From Gonatopus flavifemur (lineage: Eukaryota > Arthropoda > Insecta > Hymenoptera > Dryinidae): a stretch of 64,000 nt of DNA. This document shows, in pieces, positions 57,797-64,000 of this stretch. The stretch's first letter is position 1; every line of letters begins with the position of its first letter. The position numbers and the translations under genes are program-made. Location of the stretch: assembly GCA_018340375.1 (NCBI GenBank), contig JAFFJZ010000012.1:2418001-2482000 (forward strand). Direction: 5' to 3'. The notes below the pieces were generated by a model that had not been told where the DNA came from, did no database searches, and worked only from the letters and a program-made list of their open reading frames with translations.

Positions 57797-57889
57797 TTAC
57801 CATAATTCATGGATTTTTGACGTTGGTCTGACCCGAGTCAAAATATTTACGTGAACGAACGCCAAAAATCCATAAATTATGGTATTTTT
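57797..57889. repeat. 93-bp hairpin
   Basis: TACCATAATTCATGGATTTTTG at the left and CAAAAATCCATAAATTATGGTA at the right form a near-perfect stem around a GTCTGACCCGAGTC loop, next to the retrotransposon relic. Confidence 0.75.
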
Positions 57890-58164
57890 CAAGATACCTT
57901 GGTTCTCCGTGCAGAGTTGGAAGATTTCATCAAACCAGTCATAAGACTGATTATTTCATGATGATAATGATGATGAGCGGTAACTGCACAGAATTGGTGG
58001 TTGATATTTGAATAGCCGAATAATTTAGCTGTTGTATTTTCGCTGTGACTGCCACATTTCTGGCTGCTACCGCTAAGAAAGCGTGAGTAGCTGTGACAGA
58101 AAAAAGATAGCTCTCGTAGCTAATTTTTAGCTATCCAAATAATAACTAATTATTTTTTTCTATG

Positions 58165-58782
58165 TATGTATATCAACCGGAAAATTCCAGTCACTGATTG
58201 GGAAATCAATTTTCGATACACCCAATAAACACACGCACGTTTAAAAAACTTGAAAAACAGTCAATTCTTGAGTTGATTCAACGTAAGAATGTCACGGCAG
58301 ATCACGTGTTTTTCAACCACAAAATAACGTTATAGCAAAGGTACAGGAATTGTTTAAGAGACGTCAAATATTGACGTGTCCCACCCAATGATGGTTTCAA
58401 AACTTGAATTGAACTCAACAAATTATTTCAAAAATTTTTCATTAATATCGAGAAAAACAGTATTCCTGAGCGTGAAAGAATTTTCTAAAAGGAGCCACAC
58501 TATTAACTATCTTGCTCTTCGTTTGAATTTTTAACCACCATTCTTCGGTTTCGTTCGACATTTTTAGCAGAATTTCTTCAATTGAAGTTCAAACGCAAGA
58601 TTTTACAAATGCATTTCAAACCCGTACAAAACACGTTTTTTGAGGACGTCGTTCGATGTTTATATTCGAATATTGGTTCAAGTTACACGTTATCAACACA
58701 ATTTCTGGACGTCTATTTCCTTATCAAATGTCGACCAAAAGTCAACGTTATGAAATCAACGGCTGGTGTTCGTTTGACAATA
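58165..58782. other. Non-coding stretch
   Basis: No gene or clear repeat was recognised before the Tigger element. Confidence 0.45.
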
Positions 58783-59433
58783 CAGGAAAACCCCTGTATT
58801 CGCGGTTAGGGAATTGACACCTTGTTTCGATATTCGCGGATGTTTGCTTCACGTATTCGCGATTTTGTTTATACCCACATTCACGTTATTGACATTTCGA
58901 AAGTTTTTTTTTGAGAATGTGCTTCAAATAGAGAAGATATCAACAATGAAGAAACTTCAGAGCTTGTTTATCAGGATAGCTAAGAAATTGAAGAAATGTT
59001 GAAGCCTTCTGAGGAAGATAAAACGGCTCAATGTGATTCTGGAACGCAAGAAACAACTTTCCCTAAAAAAACACTTGTCAAAATCATTAGAGCAGTTCAA
59101 GAAGGAGTCGATGAGGCCATTGAAAATGTTCCTATTATGGTACGAAGTTTAAAATTCAGACAAGAAATTACCGCAGCCTTAAGTTGTTATCAAGAATTGT
59201 ACAAAGATGTTCTTCGTCGTGCGAAACAAACAACAGTTACTGAATTTTTTAAATCAACCAATAAATGATATTCAATAGTGAATAATGCATGTGATATGAT
59301 TTACAATAGTGTCATTCGCAAGATATTGTTATTTTACAGCAGAGAATGGTGATATTTCGTGCTAAAAGGATAATATTTACTACTGTTCTCGTCATCGCGG
59401 AACGCAACCCCCGCGAATACGGGGATTTTCCTG
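58783..59433 (+). mobile_element. Deleted pogo/Tigger element, 651 bp
   Basis: The ends CAGGAAAACCCCTGTATTCG and CGAATACGGGGATTTTCCTG are inverted over about 22 bp. TA lies outside each (58781-58782 and 59434-59435). TATTCGCGG recurs just inside the left end (about 58840 and 58854), like repeated transposase-binding sites. Only the tail of the transposase remains, so it is a non-autonomous internal deletion of a pogo-type element. Confidence 0.9.
58996..59268 (+). pseudogene. Tigger/pogo transposase, C-terminal remnant
   Basis: The open frame reads from MLKPSEEDKTAQ to ELYKDVLRRAKQTTVTEFFK and ends STNK. A CxxxxLYKxxxxxAKQTTxxxFF tail is characteristic of Tigger/CENP-B-type pogo transposases. 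The same frame extends upstream as NEETSELVYQDS and a TAA before EIEEM, so the coding relic begins before this Met. The DDE catalytic core and the N-terminal CENP-B DNA-binding region are deleted. Too little remains for activity. Confidence 0.85.
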
Positions 59434-59763
59434 TACAACGTTTTTTCAATGTTGGAATAACGTGTGCGTGTTAAATTTCCCATAAATTGATCTGAAAATT
59501 CCGAGCTCTATGGGATTTTCCCCAACATTTCACAGTCAATTTCCGGACATTTGCTTATTATTTCTCAATACCCAAGTAACACTAGATATTATGAAAACAT
59601 TCAAAATCAAAAAGTTTTGAGAATAGTCTGTTAAAATGCACTTAATAATCAAATGAGGCGGTTTTAAGTATTCATAAAGGATACATAAAACGTCTGAAGC
59701 GTTCAATCGAGGATCGATTGATTGACCATAGAACCACAGATAAATGATCTTTTAGTAATTCTA
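59434..59763. other. Non-coding stretch
   Basis: No gene. TAAATTTCCCATAAATTGA and GAGCTCTATGGGATTTTCCCC around 59474-59522 resemble the words of MITE copy D and may be a fragment. Confidence 0.35.
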
Positions 59764-59869
59764 CACTCACACGGCACATCAGTTCAAAAAAAGTTCATAA
59801 AGAGTTTGATTGGGACTTCAAGAATTCATTGTAGACTCTTGAATATTCTTTTTGAACTTCTGTGCTGTG
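59764..59869. repeat. 106-bp hairpin MITE with TA flanks
   Basis: CACACGGCACATCAGTTCA and TGAACTTCTGTGCTGTG are imperfect inverted ends, and AAAAAAGTTCATAAAGAG pairs with CTCTTGAATATTCTTTTT. TA lies at 59762-59763 and 59870-59871. Confidence 0.65.
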
Positions 59870-60075
59870 TAGGTAGTTTCGTAACATGTTTTAAACAGTG
59901 TGATTTGAATATTCCATGAATATCGACAGGATGGTTATAGAATATTCTATGAATGTACTGCTGTTTCATGTGTATCCAATAGTTTTCTTGTTTCGTCAGA
60001 CACTTTAGTTTTCAAGACGTAACATCCCGTACAGCACAACCACCAATCCTCCACCTAGGACTTCGGTGGACTGGA

Positions 60076-60328
60076 GGTGGAGAATTGGTGGAGAAATGGG
60101 AGCCGTGGAAATAAGGGAGAAATAAGGGAGAGTCTCCGTTGAGGCAACGGAGAGGCGACGGAGAAATGTACGCCCCCTGTATTTTCAATATAATTCTTAT
60201 TGGTGCATTTACGTAACCAAATCTGAATGTATGAATTCACGGATTTAAGTTTTACTGGAAATACAGGGGGCGGACATTTCTCCGTCGCCTCCGTTGCCTC
60301 AACGGAGACTCTCTCCACCAATTCTCCA
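60076..60328. repeat. GC-rich hairpin element
   Basis: Left-arm words GGTGGAGAATTGGTGGAGA, then GGGAGAGTCTCCGTTGAGGC and GGAGAAATGTACGCCCCCTG, are answered by their inverse on the right at 60264-60328. The left arm carries about 30 extra bases (60095-60128). The stem is far more GC-rich than its surroundings, and its loop is AT-rich. Confidence 0.8.
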
Positions 60329-60775
60329 ACGGGATCACTTTGACCCGCAGGATAATATGCAAAATCCATTCATAATATAATCATATGAATCAGTTTGTAC
60401 TTCATCATGCTTACGCACCTACATATGTATTTCACTATTTGTTTTGAAGAAAATCAATTGAGTGGAATTTTGAATAATGATAATGGCCCTTCTGAGTCAA
60501 CAAAAAATTGTGAAATTGGCATTTATTAATTCAATAGCGTTTTTCATTTGTCTGTACTGGTGGTACTCAGGGTGCATTGAATAGAAGAAAATTGAAGAGA
60601 ATGGAACAAGTCCTATTCTTTTCAATACAAATTTTGCCTCAAGAGAACAAAAAAGCATAAAAGAAAGAATAGAAATATTTAGATTTCAATCCCGTGTATG
60701 GGATTCAGTTGCTATTCTATATCGACTTCCTGCAATAGAATTAAGAATAATTTAATTGATCCCAAGTGTGTATTA
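60329..60775. other. Non-coding AT-rich stretch
   Basis: No gene or clear repeat was recognised. Confidence 0.4.
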
Positions 60776-61690
60776 ACGATGAGCCCAATCCACGTCCAGG
60801 GTGCGTGCCCATGCTGCCCAAAGTGGGGCCAACCCTGAGATGATAACATCGTTCCCAACTTGGCTGTATTGCTTTGCTCGAGGATTGGTAACACCATGGG
60901 CTCAGCTTGAACCCAGACTAAGCAATCAATATTGCCCCTTCCTTTTTTCCTAAAACCCAAGTGTGTATCGCCGATATTGACAATGGGTCCAAGCAGGGTC
61001 CATTTGCTTGAATCCAGTATTGGGAAATAACAATGGGACCCATCTTGGACTAATCTTGGCCCTATTGTTTGTTCCCATACAATTATAGTTCGTAGAAAAT
61101 GAAAATATTGAACTTTGGTGCAGGCCTGGCCCTAAGTTGAGCCAAGATCGGCTTAGGTCAGAGCCCATTGTATCACCTAGTCCTCGGGCAAAGCAATACA
61201 GCCAGGCGGAAACGATGTTATCATCCCAGAGTTGATCCCACGTTAGGTCGCATGGGCACGTACTTTGGGCCCTCATTGGACCCGCAGTAAATACACGCTT
61301 GGGAATTGAAAAATTGCTTTGACTTCTACCTCAGCGGACATGAATTTCAGTCCCACTTTGGCCCAGTCTTGGGCCTAGTGTTGAGCCCCATCCCGCCTAT
61401 ATGGACCCAAGACTGGACCAAAGTGGTACCAAAATTCATACACGCTGAGGATTGTACGCACATGCTCGGGATATAAATTCACCCCAATCTTGGCCTAACG
61501 CTGGTCCAAATTGCGGCCAAGTTCAAATGTGCCCGCACTAAGATTCATTACTTCAATTTTCTACCAAGCACAATTGTATGAGGAAGCACAACAGGGCCAA
61601 TATTGAGCCAACATGGGCCTCATCGTCATTCCCCAATACTGGGTTAAAGAGGATGGACCCAGCCTGGGGCTCATTGTCATTATAGGCAAT
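60776..61690. repeat. TTGGGCC/CCCAAG word-repeat element with inverted segments
   Basis: Words GGGCCCAA, TTGGCCC, CCATCTTGGAC and their inverses fill the segment. GATGATAACATCGTTCC followed by GGCTGTATTGCTTTGC at 60840-60885 is inverted at 61185-61225. CCAAGACTGGACCAAAGTGG and CCACTTTGGCCCAGTCTTGG (about 61350-61425) form a further stem. Non-coding. Confidence 0.65.
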
Positions 61691-62259
61691 ACACGCTTGA
61701 GATACTGTTTTTGGCATTCATTTACAACGTAAAGGTTGTATTCTAAATTTAAGATTTCGGCCATTCTAAAAAAATTGAAACCAGGTGAGTGAATTTCCAA
61801 TTGTTTGGGGGCAAGGAATAAAAATCATGAACTCCAAGAGTCACCACTAAAACACATGAAAACATGGAAGACAAGTAGAATCCATCAATATTTTATAACT
61901 TTCACGAGTGATCAACTATCCTTCCAAAAGTCGTTTGATGAAAGCCCATTTTCCAATATTTCAGCTGGCCTAGTTTATGTAAATGGCTACAGATAATTTT
62001 GGATTCAAGTTATATTTTAATAGTGTGTGGTATCAACTTTTTTTCCTCAGACTTGGTTTTTTAAAAGGTAAGCCTTAAATAGTTGTTACATGCGTTTGAA
62101 TAATCTTAATTTTCATGTCTTCTCCGTCACCGAAAAACAGTTAATGTTGTTGTAAGTGGCATGCAAATTTCTTTTCAGCAATATTGTTCCGTATACAAAA
62201 CTGACTTGAATCAATCGTTGTTGTTTAATTTTTTCGGATTTTACAATAAACCCGAATGT
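61691..62259. other. Non-coding stretch
   Basis: No gene or repeat was recognised. Confidence 0.4.
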
Positions 62260-62520
62260 TCCCAGGTAAAAATTGACCATGGGCGCTAGGTTGCCGCAAC
62301 GCTCACCAAGATGGGCCGAGCCTAGGCTACCAGGCATGGCGTAACTCTGAAATGATAACATCATTTCAGCCTCAGCCCATTTGTTTCCACACTCAAGACC
62401 CAACACTGGAAACAGGGTTGTGATAGCATATGCCGTCAATGGCAGACCATACAAAAATTTGTTCGCCAAGGATGAGCCAACGCTGTAGCAATCTTGCGGC
62501 AGGGTTGCGCCCATCTCATG
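62260..62520. repeat. Word-repeat element with ATGATAACATCATT core
   Basis: GATGGGCCGAGCC, CCAGGCATGGCG and CAGGGTTGCGCCCATCTCATG words surround the core GAAATGATAACATCATTTC at 62349-62367. This resembles the 60.8-kb element. Confidence 0.55.
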
Positions 62521-62829
62521 CCAATGGTCACTTTTATTTTTTATTGTAATTGAAAATAAAATAAAAAATCCATTCTATCATTTTGATTGAACGAAATGAA
62601 TGTCGGAGAATTTCAACATGTAATTTTTCTGATTAGTTTAAACCGATGAATGACGTAAATCCGGTGGTCCTGGCGTAGAAGTAGGCGGGTCTGGAAACAG
62701 AAGAAGAATTATTTCTGTCATGGAATCTTCAAAGGAGACTTATATATTGATTGAATGCTTGGTTCGCCACTCGCAGGAAACAAGCATCACTCTGGTGAGA
62801 GTTATTTTAATTTGCTGTTTGAGAAGGAG
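62521..62829. other. Non-coding stretch
   Basis: No gene or repeat was recognised. Confidence 0.4.
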
Positions 62830-63240
62830 GTTTCACTCTGAGCCAAGCTATTACTCAAGTCGAGTCAAGCTAACGCCTAAACTGAGCGAGGCCATCGCCC
62901 AAGCTGAGCCAAGCTATTGCCCAAGCTGGACCAAGCTACGACCCATGCTTGGTGCAACATGAGAATCCATTGTCATTCAGCGTTGCCTAATGCTTGGAGC
63001 AGTGTCCCGCCAAGCCCTAAAGAGCCTCTGTTGAAAGCATGCGTTTTCCTTCAAGCAATATTGGTTGAAGGATGGGCCAAGCGTGGCGCAGCCAATGATC
63101 AATGATGGATCGACGAAGTCGATTTATGACTTCCCATATTGGTACAATGTTTAGACCATTGTCAACCATCCTTGTCCCTACATAGATTGCCCAGCTTTGG
63201 CTGGCAGCCTTGCGTCTAGCTATATTCCGTCGTCAGCATT
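62830..63240. repeat. CCAAGCT word-repeat segment
   Basis: GAGCCAAGCTATTNCNCAAG and GGACCAAGCTACGACCCATG words are iterated at about 62838-62950. AGCGTGGCGCAGCC and TTGCCCAGCTTTGGC follow. The open frames here are products of the repeat. Confidence 0.5.
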
Positions 63241-64000
63241 GGCGGAGCCTGAAGATTTTTATATGGGTTGGTAACAGGGTAGGGAGAGGACAGAAAATGA
63301 CAGTGCATTATAACTTGTGTATGCTAGTGATCTATTCGCAACGTTTAAAATGCAAAAATCAATCATTAGAGGCATATTATTATTGAAGAAATAAAAATCA
63401 CATTGAAATTTCAATGAAAATATGCAATTTAGGAGGTCTCGAGCAATCTCATTCATCCTTATTCATTCACCTTTTAAAGCACATGTCTTTTCCACAAACA
63501 GTGGCACTTCTCACGGTATAATATTAAAAATTATTAGGAAAAATCGTTATTATAAATCAATCCATCGACACTTCAGAATGTAAACAAGAGTTCGGATTAA
63601 AAATGCTATTAAATCGACAGGGAAGTGTTGCGGAATCTTGAAATATTTCTAAGTACTCTTTCCTTTATGAATATGCTGATGAAATGCGGTTAAACCTTCG
63701 AGAACACACAGGGTCTGAGAGATCCTTACTTGAATTAATTTAGTTCAACAATGTTAAATATAACAAATGAATTTTGATTTATAGCAATTCACTTGTCAAT
63801 GTCTCAAGTATCTTTGATTATTTTTTGAACGCCGATCGAACTCGTCGTTTCGAACTGGCCGTGTCCAAAAAATACTGCGACAGCCCCTCAATAAAAAAAG
63901 AGTCATGAATGGATTTCAGAAATATTCCTAATATTAAAACATTGTTATGAAGTTACTTAAATTGTTTCAGTTATATAGATTATTTTAGAACCTAAGAGGC
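63241..64000. other. Non-coding AT-rich stretch to the window end
   Basis: No gene or clear repeat was recognised. Confidence 0.45.

Larger units (their letters stand above)
57288..58164. repeat. Decayed MITE abutting the previous one, split by a retrotransposon relic
   Basis: CACGCAAAAAAATGAAATAA at the left and ATTATTTTTTTCTATG at the right are imperfect inverted ends. AGCTGTAGCTATTCTTTAGCT-type words occur at both sides. It begins at the TA (57286-57287) that also bounds the preceding element. The interior contains the retrotransposon relic at 57446-57795 and the hairpin at 57797-57889. Confidence 0.5.

Overview
The window looks like insect nuclear DNA, most likely Hymenoptera; the order is an inference from its general character, not from a marker gene. 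It is AT-rich, has GT-AG introns and no bacterial-style gene packing. It carries Tc1/mariner, DD41D, pogo/Tigger and hAT transposons plus a very high density of short hairpin MITEs. Only one host gene can be supported: two coding exons on the minus strand (50143-49745 and 49372-48976) joined by a phase-matched GT-AG intron. They encode the C-terminal 264 residues of a Pro/Ser/His-rich protein that I cannot assign to a family.

Layout. 1-5.8 kb: hairpin MITEs in otherwise unremarkable DNA. 5.8-10.6 kb: apparently single-copy DNA with one CAG microsatellite. 10.6-43.4 kb: a transposon graveyard, often three insertions deep. It holds a mariner with one late nonsense codon (15989-17310); a foldback element (about 22.0-27.6 kb) that has received an intact Mos1-like mariner (23363-24647) and a DD41D transposon (25383-27402); a hAT transposase relic split by a second DD41D transposon (29768-31790); a 256-bp hAT MITE with a perfect 8-bp target duplication; and a 924-bp almost wholly palindromic Tc1-like element (39336-40259). 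43.4-54.5 kb: mostly single-copy DNA containing the gene. 54.5-64 kb: repeats again, including a deleted Tigger element (58783-59433), a non-LTR retrotransposon relic (57446-57795) and several word-repeat elements.

The most informative patterns are: (i) insertions into one arm of a palindrome, so the opposite arm preserves the empty site and proves the TA duplication; (ii) an intact, potentially active mariner; (iii) two DD41D transposons of 2.02 kb with terminal inverted repeats near 400 bp, each carrying one visible disabling lesion; (iv) MITE families that keep their termini and a short internal core while the rest of each copy is built from its own repeated word. No CRISPR, rRNA gene or confident functional tRNA was seen. 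All family calls rest on motif recognition by eye; no database search was run.
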